DNA from: Sphingomonadaceae bacterium
GTDB lineage: Bacteria > Pseudomonadota > Alphaproteobacteria > Sphingomonadales > Sphingomonadaceae
Assembly (NCBI GenBank): GCA_947473355.1
Contig: CANJCQ010000039.1
Coordinates: forward strand, 1-38,395
DNA length: 38,395 nucleotides
Reading direction: 5' to 3'
The stretch's first letter is position 1. Each line of letters begins with the position of its first letter. The position numbers and the translations under genes are program-made. Below the pieces are notes generated by a model. It did not search any database. It was not told where the DNA came from and saw only the letters and a program-made list of their open reading frames with translations. Of the stretch, positions 23,912 through 32,546 are shown piece after piece.

Positions 23912-25141
23912 TCAGCCGATTGCACCGCTGCCCTTGAGCCCGGCGATCTGTTCCCATGACAGCCCCAGAGCAAGCAGCGCCCCTTCGGTATGTTCGCCAT
24001 GCTCGGGCGCGCGGAGCGGCAGGTTTGGCTGTTCGTCGAACTGGGCGGGCGAAGTGACAAGCGTCAACGGCTTGCCGTTGACCATGTCGACATCTGCGAG
24101 ATAGCCGTTGGCCGCAACCTGCGGATCGCTGTGCACTTCCAGCGGGGTTTGGAACGGCGACCACACGCCCTTGGCATGTGCCAGCGTTTCACACCAGTCG
24201 GCATAGTCGCGGCTAGCGAACAGATCGTCGAGCATCTCGACACAGGCGCGCGAATTGGCCTTGCGCGCGTCCATATCGACAAAGCGCGGATCGGCGATCC
24301 ATTCCGGATGGCCGACGACATTGCAGAAGTCCGCCCAATAGCGATCGGCATCGAGCATGACGAGGATGATGAACCGGAGGTCGCGGGTGCGATAGGTGCC
24401 CGACAGCGGGTTCCAGGTCGCCTTGCGGTCATAGGCGTGGGCAGGGGCCGGGCTTTCGGCATTGAGCTTGGCGTGGGTGATGTCAGGCTGCAATTGCCAC
24501 AGGCCGACGCTGAGCAGCGAGACATCGACCACTGATGGCTCGCCGGTGGTGGCGCGCTTGTAGAGCGCCGCCGAAATCGCCCCGGCAATGGTCAGCCCGC
24601 CGACGACATCGCCGAAGGCCGGGCGCTGCATGGTCGGGAATTCGGCGCCCTTGGGTGTGAACACATCGCCAAACCCGGCGCGCGACCAATAGGCCGCTGC
24701 GTCATAGCCGCCGCGCTGCTTGTCCGGCCCGCGCGCGCCATAGCCCGATCCGCGCACATAGACGATATTTGGATTGTGCTTGCGGATATCCTCGCATTCG
24801 ATCTGCAGGCGGCGGCGGGCATCGGGGCGATAATTGGTGAGGAACACGTCGCATTCCGCCGCGAGCTTATACAGCACCTCGCGCCCCTCGGCATTCTTGA
24901 GGTCGATGGTCACCGACTGTTTGCCGCGATTGGTGAACTGGAAGCTGGGATCGATGCCGTCATAGGCCTTGTGGAGCCCGGAGGTGACCAGCCCGCGATA
25001 GGGATCGCCGGTGACAGGGTGTTCGATCTTGACGACTTCGGCGCCCCATTCGGTGAGGATACCGCCGCCGATGGGAACGAACACGTGGCTGGCGACTTCA
25101 AGAATGCGCACGCCGGCAAGGGGTTTGGAAGGGGGGGGCAC
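23912..25141 (-). CDS. Family III CoA-transferase (CaiB/BaiF)
   Basis: A 409-aa CoA-transferase of the CaiB/BaiF/formyl-CoA transferase family. The N-terminal Rossmann pattern is LAGVRILEVASHVFVPIGGGILTEWGAEVVKIEHP. The catalytic Asp is D147 in RGGYDAAAYW, and FTNRGKQSVTIDLK is the usual CoA-binding segment. It moves CoA from one acyl group to another, activating an acid for degradation. It uses a GTG start supported by GGGAGAG 6 nt upstream. It follows the tandem CMD gene by 49 bp, so the two form an operon divergent from dioxygenase 5. It likely activates a carboxylic acid released by an upstream dioxygenase or hydrolase (inference). Confidence 0.95.
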   Translation of the reverse strand: MPPPSKPLAGVRILEVASHVFVPIGGGILTEWGAEVVKIEHPVTGDPYRGLVTSGLHKAYDGIDPSFQFTNRGKQSVTIDLKNAEGREVLYKLAAECDVFLTNYRPDARRRLQIECEDIRKHNPNIVYVRGSGYGARGPDKQRGGYDAAAYWSRAGFGDVFTPKGAEFPTMQRPAFGDVVGGLTIAGAISAALYKRATTGEPSVVDVSLLSVGLWQLQPDITHAKLNAESPAPAHAYDRKATWNPLSGTYRTRDLRFIILVMLDADRYWADFCNVVGHPEWIADPRFVDMDARKANSRACVEMLDDLFASRDYADWCETLAHAKGVWSPFQTPLEVHSDPQVAANGYLADVDMVNGKPLTLVTSPAQFDEQPNLPLRAPEHGEHTEGALLALGLSWEQIAGLKGSGAIG

Positions 25142-25190
25142 TGGTTACTCTCCCGATTTTGTTTTGTTGTTATGACACTTTGCAGCGCGG

Positions 25191-26063
25191 TCAGGCCGGT
25201 TCGACCACGCCGCGATCGAGGAACACATTGCGCGCGACATTGGCGGCGTTGCGCCAGTTTGCGATGCCTGCATAGACCCCGGCCTGGGCCAGCGCCTCGT
25301 GGATTTCATCGCCGGTGATCCCCAGGTTCACGGCGGTGTTGAGGTGGAAGTAGAGCTGGTCGTTGGCGAACAGCGCCTGCAGCGCGGCAATGGTGATCAG
25401 GCAGCGGATCCGGTAGCCGAGCGTCGGCCGCCCCCAGCATTCGCCATAGCCATATTGCCCGCCGCTCATGTTGAAATCGTTCTCGATCGGCAGGTCCTTG
25501 GCCTTCTCGGTCCACACGCCTGACCTCAGATACTTCATCGGGAGGGCCGTGGGATCGTTGGCGCCCTGATGGCCCATGCCGCATTCGATACCAGCGCGCT
25601 TCATCGCGGCGATGCGGTCTTCGCGGTCCATCGGGTAGATCGGTCCGATCTCGGCGCCGGGCTGGGTCAGGCCCTCTTCCTCAAACACCCGGCGGGCCAC
25701 GTTCATGCTTTCTGACGCTGCGGTGAAGCCGGTGTAGCTGCTTGCCTGCAGAAAAGTTTCGAGGATCTCGCTGGGAGTGAGCCCGACCCGCAGCGAGGCG
25801 CGGACATAGTCGGCGAGCGGGCCAAGCTGGTATTTGGCGGTCAGCACAGACAGCGTGATGAAACAGCGCTCACGCATGCCGAGCCCGGGGCGGCTCCAGA
25901 TCTCGCCGAAGCCATAGGCCATGGCGCCCAGGATTTCCTGCTCGATCTGCATGGTATCGGCTGAGACGGAGCCGGTGGGATTGGTCCCCATCATCGGCAG
26001 GCCCAGTTGTTCGCGGACGCGCTTGTCCGCAGCAATGCGTTCTTCCTGCGATAATACCGGCAT
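25191..26063 (-). CDS. Tandem carboxymuconolactone decarboxylase-like protein
   Basis: A 290-aa protein with two copies of the all-alpha CMD fold. Copy 1 is around residues 60-130 (GMRERCFITLSVL...VGLTPSEILETFLQ). Copy 2 is around residues 205-275 (GYRIRCLITIAAL...LGITGDEIHEALAQ). Neither copy has the C-x2-C redox pair of AhpD, so peroxidase activity is unlikely. It fits the gamma-carboxymuconolactone decarboxylase-like side of the family, though the true substrate is unknown. The ATG at 26063 is used, with GGGAGAG 5 nt upstream. A longer frame has no RBS and unlikely composition. It heads an operon with the CoA-transferase. Confidence 0.9.
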   Translation of the reverse strand: MPVLSQEERIAADKRVREQLGLPMMGTNPTGSVSADTMQIEQEILGAMAYGFGEIWSRPGLGMRERCFITLSVLTAKYQLGPLADYVRASLRVGLTPSEILETFLQASSYTGFTAASESMNVARRVFEEEGLTQPGAEIGPIYPMDREDRIAAMKRAGIECGMGHQGANDPTALPMKYLRSGVWTEKAKDLPIENDFNMSGGQYGYGECWGRPTLGYRIRCLITIAALQALFANDQLYFHLNTAVNLGITGDEIHEALAQAGVYAGIANWRNAANVARNVFLDRGVVEPA

Positions 26064-26211
26064 GATCACTCTCCCAAGTGGCGCGCTTCTGGACATCCGT
26101 CCTGCCTTTTCGGCAGTGCATCGGGCATCTGGCGGTTTGCCGCGCGCTGTGTATGAATGGAGCCATAAAGGGCCGCCGCGCGCGAGTCCACGGGAATGGG
26201 AGACGGACAGG

Positions 26212-27078
26212 ATGACTACGACAGACAAAATCGCGCTCGAGCGCGTTACCAGCAATGTCGGTGCAGTGATCAACGGGATCGACCTGCGTTTGCCGCAATC
26301 AGCGCAGACTATCGACACAGTGCGCCAGGCGCTGATCAATCACGGGGTGATCTTCTTTCGCCGGCAGGACATCAGCCTCGAGCAGTTCTGGGCCTTCCTC
26401 GAAAACTTCGGCCGTCCGCAGAAGGAAGAGATCAAGGGCACCGATCACGATCGCCCAAGTGATGTCCACACTGCCGATATGTCGCCCAGCCGCTATTCGA
26501 CCGCGACCTGGCATGCCGACACCACCTCTCTGCCCCGCCCGCCACTGGCCACAGCCTTGCGCGCGGCGGCACCACCGGAATTCGGCGGCGACACTTGCTG
26601 GTCGAGCATGTATGCCGCATGGGATGCGCTGTCGGAGCCGATGCAGCAGATGCTGGACGGGCTCACCGCAGTTCATTCGATCAAGCCGACCGCCGAGGGC
26701 ATGGAGGAATACGGCCATTTGTTCCTCGCCGATTATGAAGCGCGGCACGGCGGCGACAGCACCCATCCAGTGGTGCTCACTCACCCCGAATCAGGCCGCA
26801 GGGCGCTCTATGTCAGCGAGTGCTTCACCACCCGCATCGTCGAGCTGGCCCCGGCGGAAAGCGCGGCAATGCTCGCCATGCTGTTCCGCCATATCCAGCG
26901 GCCCGAATTCATCATGCGCTGGAAATGGTCAGCCGGGGACATCGCCTTCTGGGACAATCGCAGCGTGCAGCACTATGCCGTGCCCGATTATACCGAGGCG
27001 CGGGTGATGCAGCGGATCGTGCTGGCCGGGGTGAAGCCGGGCGAGCCTTCGGCGTTGCAGCCGGTGGGCGTTAGCTGA
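26212..27078 (+). CDS. TauD/TfdA dioxygenase 5
   Basis: A 288-aa Fe(II)/2-oxoglutarate dioxygenase with H101 and D103 (TWHADTTSL), and distal H254 in WDNRSVQHYAV. The Arg expected to hold 2-oxoglutarate is in the segment EARVMQRIVLAG. The sequence TFRRQDISLEQFWAFLENFGRP-like opening and GGDTCWSSMYAAWDALSEPMQ are family core elements. The wording WHADTTS/VQHYAVPDY is close to TauD proteins annotated as taurine or alkylsulfonate dioxygenases. The ATG at 26212 follows GGGAGACGGACAGG. It is divergent from the CMD/CoA-transferase operon and converges to within 3 bp of the DUF1214-like gene. Confidence 0.94.
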   Translation: MTTTDKIALERVTSNVGAVINGIDLRLPQSAQTIDTVRQALINHGVIFFRRQDISLEQFWAFLENFGRPQKEEIKGTDHDRPSDVHTADMSPSRYSTATWHADTTSLPRPPLATALRAAAPPEFGGDTCWSSMYAAWDALSEPMQQMLDGLTAVHSIKPTAEGMEEYGHLFLADYEARHGGDSTHPVVLTHPESGRRALYVSECFTTRIVELAPAESAAMLAMLFRHIQRPEFIMRWKWSAGDIAFWDNRSVQHYAVPDYTEARVMQRIVLAGVKPGEPSALQPVGVS

Positions 27079-27081
27079 ACC

Positions 27082-28350
27082 CTACCATTTGCGCCGCATC
27101 TGTGCCCCAAGCAGGCGGTCGCGCAGCTGGCGGTCGCGTTCTTCGGCGCTGACACTCGGCGTATCGGCGGGCAGCGCACTGCGCAGGTCGGCCAGCTTGA
27201 CCAACTTGGCCGTCGGCACCGGCGCGGAGCTGCAGGTGTTCCAGCGGCCCTGGATCACGCCTTCGTTATAGCCGGCGGTATCAAGCCAGTTGGGCACACC
27301 GGGATCGCGCCTGGCGATGACCATGCGGAACTTGCCATCGCTGTCGAGCCGGGCCTGGGCGCCGTTGATACTGGCCTGGTTGCTGGCATAGTCAGCGGTG
27401 CGGAACTGCATGTCGCCGACCAGAAAACTCCAGTAGAGGCATTTGTCGGGCACTGAGGTTTCCAGCACCAGTGCCTCGTCGTCGGCGATCCGGTAGAGCC
27501 CTTCGAGATAGACCTGCCCGGGGAAAGTGCCCCATGGTTCGACCCCGATCCGGTTCCACAAATTGCGTGATTGCAGGTCGGCCATGTGCTTCCACCAGAC
27601 CGCGCTGTCGCGCTTGACGAAATCGACCAGCGACTGAAGTTTGGCTGCGGTTGCCTCTGCCGAAGGCCGCTCGCGGCGCACCGGCGTGTCGAGCCGCTCG
27701 ATGCCGACCACCGGATCGCGCTCGTGCAGCCAGTCATAGGCGACCGAGCGCATGAACATGCCCGTGGCGTTCGGATCGAGGAATTGCCAGTTGCCGGTAT
27801 AGCCCTCGGGCCGCTTGGCGCTGAGGATCAGTTCGAACGAGCCGTCGAGCCCGCCGGGCACCTGGTCCAGCCGGAAGAAATTGAACATCGATGAGGCGGC
27901 CTTCTTGGGGTCGCTCATTGCCGGGCCGGTGACCTGCATGAAAGTGAAGCGGTTGCTGCCCTTGAGGCCGCGGAGGCGATAGACGCCTTTGCCGTTCAAA
28001 GGGGTGCCCGAATAGATATAATCCGGGTTGGGCGCAGCGATGTTGAAGTCCATATTGTAGGTCGGCACGAATTCGGGATGATCGGGATCGACTGCGACGT
28101 AGCTCAGAAAGCCGCGGGCGATCTCGCCGAACATGATCTGCCAGGCCTCCTGCCGGTCCTGCGGGTTGCCGGACTTGTAGACCCCGGCAATGCCGTCCTT
28201 CCCAGCTGCCGAGAGCGCGGCCATGTAGTCCGGCCAGTCAGGCAGCTTTGCCGGCGTTTCGGCCATGGCAGGGCTTGCGGCAACTATCGAAGCGAACACA
28301 GCGAAGGCCAGTTTCGTGGTTTTGCCTTTCAAGGTCCCATGAACAGTCAT
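27082..28350 (-). CDS. Exported DUF1214-like protein
   Basis: A 422-aa secreted protein. Residues 1-30 are a Sec signal peptide (FAVFASIVAASPAMA-E). The C-terminal part (about residues 290-385) with KCLYWSFLVGDMQFRTADYAS, NGAQARLDSDGKFRMVIARRDPGVPNWLDTAGYNEGVIQGRW resembles DUF1214, whose members have a W-x-x-T/D-G pattern of this kind. The N-terminal two thirds is beta-rich with no catalytic motif I recognise. Function unknown; periplasmic. RBS GGGAG lies about 9 nt before the ATG. A hairpin-forming repeat (CCGGG-GTTT-CCCGG, 28370-28383) lies just upstream and could be an operator. Confidence 0.85.
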   Translation of the reverse strand: MTVHGTLKGKTTKLAFAVFASIVAASPAMAETPAKLPDWPDYMAALSAAGKDGIAGVYKSGNPQDRQEAWQIMFGEIARGFLSYVAVDPDHPEFVPTYNMDFNIAAPNPDYIYSGTPLNGKGVYRLRGLKGSNRFTFMQVTGPAMSDPKKAASSMFNFFRLDQVPGGLDGSFELILSAKRPEGYTGNWQFLDPNATGMFMRSVAYDWLHERDPVVGIERLDTPVRRERPSAEATAAKLQSLVDFVKRDSAVWWKHMADLQSRNLWNRIGVEPWGTFPGQVYLEGLYRIADDEALVLETSVPDKCLYWSFLVGDMQFRTADYASNQASINGAQARLDSDGKFRMVIARRDPGVPNWLDTAGYNEGVIQGRWNTCSSAPVPTAKLVKLADLRSALPADTPSVSAEERDRQLRDRLLGAQMRRKW

Positions 28351-28492
28351 CGCTGAATTCTCCCATGCGCCGGGGTTTCCCGGTCTGTTTGCCAGTTGCT
28401 GCTATCATGCGGTTTCCGGGGCCGCTTTCAAGGACATTCGCAAACGGGCCGAAATCAGGGCCGCGCGCGCGATTGACGCCGGCCTGATTCGA

Positions 28493-28588
28493 CGCGGCAA
28501 TTGCCGCCAGCTCGGCCTCATTGGCAGACCGGTTTGCGGCGCACAGACCTTGCGATCCGAACAACGCTGCGGCCAACTCGGCGCGGAC
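28493..28588 (-). pseudogene. C-terminal fragment of a uxuB-type mannitol/mannonate dehydrogenase
   Basis: This is a minus-strand fragment of 32 codons (RAELAAALFGSQGLCAANRS...). It matches the last about 30 residues of the intact uxuB gene at 29376-30761 at 22 of 32 positions, in particular RAExAAALFG, QG, EAELA and IAA. No start, RBS or rest of the gene is present, and the frame continues without a family-like C-terminus. It is thus a truncated homologue, not a recent duplicate, given the divergence. It lies in the 414-bp gap between the DUF1214-like and cydA-remnant genes. The rest of this gap shows no other gene; it should contain the promoters of both neighbours. Confidence 0.7.
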
Positions 28589-28764
28589 ACGGACACTGCC
28601 CTTCTTGCGCTGTATCGAAGTGAAGATCGAGGTTTCGTGCTGACGGTCTGCCTGCAAAAAAGCAAATTCCGCGCGTAGTTTTTGCAAGCACGATCCGGCT
28701 CGATCTATGTGAGTCAGGTCTCGTGATCCGGGAGTCCTGCTGGGGCTGACCCGGGGAGAAACCC

Positions 28765-29259
28765 ATGACTGCACTGTTGCTGGCCCGCGCCCAGTCCGCC
28801 TTCACGGTGAGCTTCCACTTCCTGTTTCCAGTGTTCTCGATCGGCCTCGCCAGTTTTCTCGCCATGCTTGAGGCGCTGTGGCTGATCACCGGCAAGGGAG
28901 TCTATGCCAACCTGTTTCGTTACTGGATCAAGATCTTTGCCGTGGTCTTTGCCATGGGCGTGGTTTCGGGGCTGGTCATGTCCTACCAGTTCGGCACCAA
29001 CTGGTCGGTATTCTCCGACAAGGCCGGGCCGGTCATTGGCCCGCTGATGGCCTATGAAGTGATGACTGCCTTCTTCCTCGAGGCGGGCTTTCTGGGTGTC
29101 ATGCTGTTCGGGATCAACAGGGTCGGCCCGCGGCTGCACTTTGTCGCGACAATGGCAGTGGCCATCGGCACTTTCATTTCCGCTTTCTGGATCGTCGCGG
29201 TCAACAGCTGGATGCAGACCCCGGTCGGCCATGAGATCGGCGCCGAGGGCTATCACTGA
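28765..29259 (+). pseudogene. cydA: Truncated cytochrome bd oxidase subunit I, apparently fused to the CydB tail
   Basis: 164 codons. Residues 1-153 are the N-terminal four membrane helices of CydA (cyanide-insensitive type). Landmarks are ARAQSAFTVSFHFLFPVFSIGL (H18, ligand of the b595 heme position), GVVSGLVMSYQFGTNWS and YEVMTAFFLEAGFLGVMLFG, ending WMQTPVG. The full protein is normally about 450-520 aa, and the quinone loop, the second heme-binding His and the Met ligand are missing. After WMQTPVG the frame reads HEIGAEGYH-stop. That resembles the C-terminal end of CydB of this type, so an in-frame deletion of about 2 kb probably joined cydA to the end of cydB (inference). The RBS (GGGGAGAAACCC-ATG) and the downstream DUF2474 gene are intact. 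Confidence 0.8.
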
Positions 29260-29363
29260 TGCGCCGCAACCTGATCCGACTGGGCTGGTTCGCCGGCATC
29301 TGGGCAGCGAGTGTTGCGGGCCTTGGCGCAGTTTCCATGATTTTGCGGCTGTGGCTGGCCTGA
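29259..29363 (+). CDS. DUF2474 small membrane protein of the cyd operon
   Basis: A 34-aa protein whose ATG shares a base with the previous stop (TGATG). It reads as one membrane helix (GWFAGIWAASVAGLGAVSMIL) with basic N-terminus and a C-terminal R-L-W-L-A. This matches the tiny DUF2474 proteins that follow cydAB of cyanide-insensitive oxidases. It is too short for standard ORF calling. Because its partner genes are broken, it is probably a relic of the same operon and not functional. Confidence 0.7.
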   Translation: MRRNLIRLGWFAGIWAASVAGLGAVSMILRLWLA

Positions 29364-29375
29364 GGCAGAAAGGCT

Positions 29376-30761
29376 TCAACCCTTGGCGGCAATAACCGCC
29401 AGCTCGGCCTCATCGGCAGTCCAGCTCGCGGCGAACTGGCCTTGCGGTCCGAACAGTGCAGCGGCCATTTCGGCGCGGTCGGAATTGCTCCACCGGCGGG
29501 CGAACATGTCGGCCATGGGATCGTCGACCGGGCCATTGGCGCCGCTGGTGTGCGTGAGCCAGGCGGCGAGGCCTGCTTGCAGGGTGGGGCATTTGCGCCC
29601 AATGGCCTGATTGGCGGCAAGGGTTTCTAGCCAGCGTTGCGGGATCTTCTGGCTGCCGTCCATGGCGATCTGGATCAGGCGGTGCTGCAGGGCGGGATTG
29701 GCGAAGCGTTCAATCAGGTCATCGGCATAGCGGCCCAGATCCTGTCCGGGTGCCGCGACAATCGTCGGCATGGCCTCCTCGCGCATCAGCGATGCGATCA
29801 GGGGGCGGATCATGGCGTCAGTTATCGCCTCGTGGACATAGATGTGGCCGCGCGTGAGCCCGATATAGGCGAGCGCCGAATGGGCGCCGTTGAGCAGACG
29901 CAATTTGGCAGTCTCATAGGGCGCGACATCGGCGACCAGCTCGGCCCCGACTGCTTCCCAGCGGGGGCGCGGCCCGGCGAAGCGGTCCTCGATCACCCAT
30001 TGGCTGAACGGCTCGGTCATCACGGCGGCATGGTCGGCAAGGCCATCGAGCGCTTCGGTGACAGCAAGCCGGTCCGCTGCCGTGGTCGCAGGAACGATGC
30101 GGTCAACCATGGTGGAAGGGCAGGCGCATTCGGCTTCGAACCAGTCGAGCAGCGCCGGATCGTGGCGCTCAAGGTATTCAGCCATCAATTGCGCCAGCTG
30201 CGCGCCGTTTTGCGCAAGATTGTCGCAGCACAGCAGTGTCAGGCCAGCAAGGCCAGCATCGCGGCGGCGGCGCAGGCCCTCGGCGAGATAGCGATAGACG
30301 CTGACTTCGCCGGCAAGTTCGGGATCAAGCGTGCCATCGGCCTTGCGGCAATAGCCCTTCTCGGTGATCGTCAGGCTGGCGATGTGGGTTGAGCGCGCGG
30401 CAAGAGCGGCGATCACTGCTTCGGTCTCATAGGGCGCGACCAGCACTTCGCGCACTGCGCCGACAATGCGGGTGGCGGCGCCCGAAGCGCTGCGCTCGGT
30501 GACACTATAAAGCCCCTGCTGCGGGTTCATCTGTTCGGCGACTTCGGCTGAACGCAGCGAAACGCCGGTGATCATCCAGTTCGCGTCACCCGCATTCATC
30601 GCGGCATCGGTGTACCAGGCCTGATGCGCGCGGTGGAATGCGCCAATGCCGAAATGGACGATGCCGACTGCATGCGCATCGCGAACATAGGTGAAGCGCG
30701 CGGCCTCATCGGGCGGGAACAGGGCCAGCGTATCGACGCTCAGCCGCAATCCGTCGCTCAC
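29376..30761 (-). CDS. uxuB: D-mannonate oxidoreductase (fructuronate reductase)
   Basis: A 461-aa enzyme of the long-chain mannitol dehydrogenase family that reduces D-fructuronate to D-mannonate with NADH. The N-terminal Rossmann region is IVHFGIGAFHRAHQAWYTD. TITEKGY (131-137), CDNLAQNG (179-186), PSTMVDRIVPATT and the signature KLRLLNGAHS (K286, N291, H294) are family-diagnostic. It uses a GTG start that overlaps the uxaC stop. It sits directly after uxaC, which produces its substrate. The next enzyme, mannonate dehydratase (uxuA), is not in the window. An old homologous C-terminal fragment lies at 28493-28588. Confidence 0.93.
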   Translation of the reverse strand: MSDGLRLSVDTLALFPPDEAARFTYVRDAHAVGIVHFGIGAFHRAHQAWYTDAAMNAGDANWMITGVSLRSAEVAEQMNPQQGLYSVTERSASGAATRIVGAVREVLVAPYETEAVIAALAARSTHIASLTITEKGYCRKADGTLDPELAGEVSVYRYLAEGLRRRRDAGLAGLTLLCCDNLAQNGAQLAQLMAEYLERHDPALLDWFEAECACPSTMVDRIVPATTAADRLAVTEALDGLADHAAVMTEPFSQWVIEDRFAGPRPRWEAVGAELVADVAPYETAKLRLLNGAHSALAYIGLTRGHIYVHEAITDAMIRPLIASLMREEAMPTIVAAPGQDLGRYADDLIERFANPALQHRLIQIAMDGSQKIPQRWLETLAANQAIGRKCPTLQAGLAAWLTHTSGANGPVDDPMADMFARRWSNSDRAEMAAALFGPQGQFAASWTADEAELAVIAAKG

Positions 30762-32170
30762 AACCGATAGGCCTGCTTGGCGAAATCATAGGCGAGGCCT
30801 TGCGACAGTTCCGCTGCCTCCCAGTCCTCCATCCGGTGTTCCATGACCAGTTCGGCAAGGAAGCCGCAGTCGATCCGCCGGGCGACATCGTGGCGTGCCG
30901 GAATCGAGAGGAAAGCCCGGGTATCGTCGTTGAAGCCGACAGTGTTGTAAAAACCTGCCGTCTCGGTGGTCATGCGGCGGAAGCGGAGCATGCCTTCGGG
31001 GCTATCGTGAAACCACCAGGCCGGGCCGAGCTTGAGGCAGGGATAGTGTCCGGCCAAGGGGGCGAGTTCGCGGGCATAGGCGCTCTCGTCCAGAGTGAAC
31101 AGGATCAGGCTGAGGCGCGGATCGTTGCCAAAGCGATCGAGCAGAGGTTTCAGCGCTTGGACATAGTCGGTGCGGGACGGGATATCCGCTCCTTTGTCGC
31201 GGCCGAAGTGGGCGAACAGCGCGGCGTTGTGGTTGCGGAAGGAGCCGGGGTGGAGCTGCATGACGAGGCCATCCTCGATGCTCATGCCCGCCATTTCAGT
31301 CAGCATCTGGGCGCGGAACAGTTCGGCCTCCTGTGCGGTGAACTGGCCTGCGCTGACCTTGCGGAACAGTGCTTCGGCCTCTGCAGGGGAGAGATTGGCA
31401 GTGAGGGCAGTGGGGTGGCCATGATCGGTGCTGGTCGCACCCATCGAAGCAAAGAATGCGCGGCGCTGGTGGTGAGCGGCGAGATAGCCGGGCCATGTGA
31501 AGCAGTCCTCGCCGGTGAGGCTTGAGAACAGCGCCAAATTCTCGCGGAAGCCCCCATTACCGTCGATGTACTCCGGATCGACCACTGGATCGGGGCGGTA
31601 GGCAGTGATCACCCGTCCCGCCCAGCCGCTTGCCCGGATTGCCACGTGGTGTTCCAGCGTGTCGAGCGGGCTTTCGGTGGTGGCGATCACCTCGATGTTG
31701 AAACGCTCGAACAGCGCGCGCGGGCGGAAGCTCTCAGTTGCGAGGGCTGCTGTGATCGTATCGAAATAGAGGTCGGCGGTGTCGGCTGCCAGCAGCACAT
31801 CAATCCCGAATGCCTCGGCGAACACCCAGTCGCACCACATGCGCGAAGGCGTGCCGCGAAACAGGTGATAGTTTTCGGACAGTATCCGCCATGCCGCGCG
31901 CGGGTCGGCATCGGAATTGCCGATTCCCAGCCTCTCCAGCGGCACGCCTTGCGAATAGAGCATGCGGAACAGGTAGTGATCCGGCACCAGCAACAGCTCA
32001 GTGGCATTGCCGAAAGGCGCATTGCCAGCAAACCACGAAGGGTCGGTGTGGCCATGCGGGGAAATGATCGGCAGGCCTGCGACCTCGGCATAAAGCGCGC
32101 GGGCCAGCGCGCGGGTCGCGGGGTCGGCGGGGAGCAGGCGGTCGGGGTGGAGGATCAGCGGACGGGGCAT
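30758..32170 (-). CDS. uxaC: Glucuronate (uronate) isomerase
   Basis: A 470-aa metal-dependent isomerase of the amidohydrolase superfamily that interconverts glucuronate with fructuronate and galacturonate with tagaturonate. The metal-binding H-x-H is H39/H41 in SPHGHTDPSWF. Other family segments are NYHLFRGTPSRMWCDWVF, IDGNGGFRENLALF and GPAWWFHDSPEGMLRFRRM. The length is typical (about 465-475 aa). The ATG at 32170 is preferred over a TTG at 32182. The upstream remnant ends TGA one base before this ATG, which indicates translational coupling in the ancestral operon. It is followed by uxuB with a 4-nt overlap. Confidence 0.94.
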   Translation of the reverse strand: MPRPLILHPDRLLPADPATRALARALYAEVAGLPIISPHGHTDPSWFAGNAPFGNATELLLVPDHYLFRMLYSQGVPLERLGIGNSDADPRAAWRILSENYHLFRGTPSRMWCDWVFAEAFGIDVLLAADTADLYFDTITAALATESFRPRALFERFNIEVIATTESPLDTLEHHVAIRASGWAGRVITAYRPDPVVDPEYIDGNGGFRENLALFSSLTGEDCFTWPGYLAAHHQRRAFFASMGATSTDHGHPTALTANLSPAEAEALFRKVSAGQFTAQEAELFRAQMLTEMAGMSIEDGLVMQLHPGSFRNHNAALFAHFGRDKGADIPSRTDYVQALKPLLDRFGNDPRLSLILFTLDESAYARELAPLAGHYPCLKLGPAWWFHDSPEGMLRFRRMTTETAGFYNTVGFNDDTRAFLSIPARHDVARRIDCGFLAELVMEHRMEDWEAAELSQGLAYDFAKQAYRL

Positions 32171-32171
32171 G

Positions 32172-32546
32172 TCAGTCGTCAAGAACCTTGTACTGAAAGT
32201 CGCGGAAGCGCGCCTCGCCGCTGCCGGCGCAGTATAGGCCGGGTTTCAGCGAGAGGAAGCCGCCGCGCACATTGTGGTGATAGCCCGAGACTTCCATGCC
32301 GCGATCGAACCGTTGTCATGTCGCGCCATTATCGCCGCTGGTGTGGATTGCGACGATGTTGCGGCGGTTGGTAATCCGCATGCGCAGGCGGGTGCCGTGC
32401 GGCGTGAAGCGCCGGGCGCGGCCATAGCGAAAGCTGAGTAGGCGCCTGATACCCGGCGCTTGGGCGCTGCCAGTTGCAGGCAGGGCCGCCAGTGCCAATG
32501 CCTCGCCGATTACCCCCCGGCGGCTCGAGCTATCAGCGCCTGACAT
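32172..32546 (-). pseudogene. Remnant of an exported GH43-like glycosidase
   Basis: In one minus-strand frame the N-terminus (SSRRGVIGEALALAALP) is a Tat-like signal. The rest (from RRLLSFRYGRARRFTPHGTRL to the end) is the C-terminal domain of a secreted GH43-type enzyme (VAIHTSGDNGAT, then RFDRGMEVSGYHHNV, then GGFLSLKPGLY and GEARFRDFQYKVL). The catalytic five-bladed domain between them is missing, so an in-frame deletion joined the two ends. A TGA at codon 77 (GAT-TGA-QRF, where a Trp would be expected) further breaks it, but the frame continues beyond. It overlaps the kdgK stop by 14 nt and ends one base before uxaC, so it was an operon member that once released uronic sugars from polysaccharide (inference). 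Confidence 0.75.
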
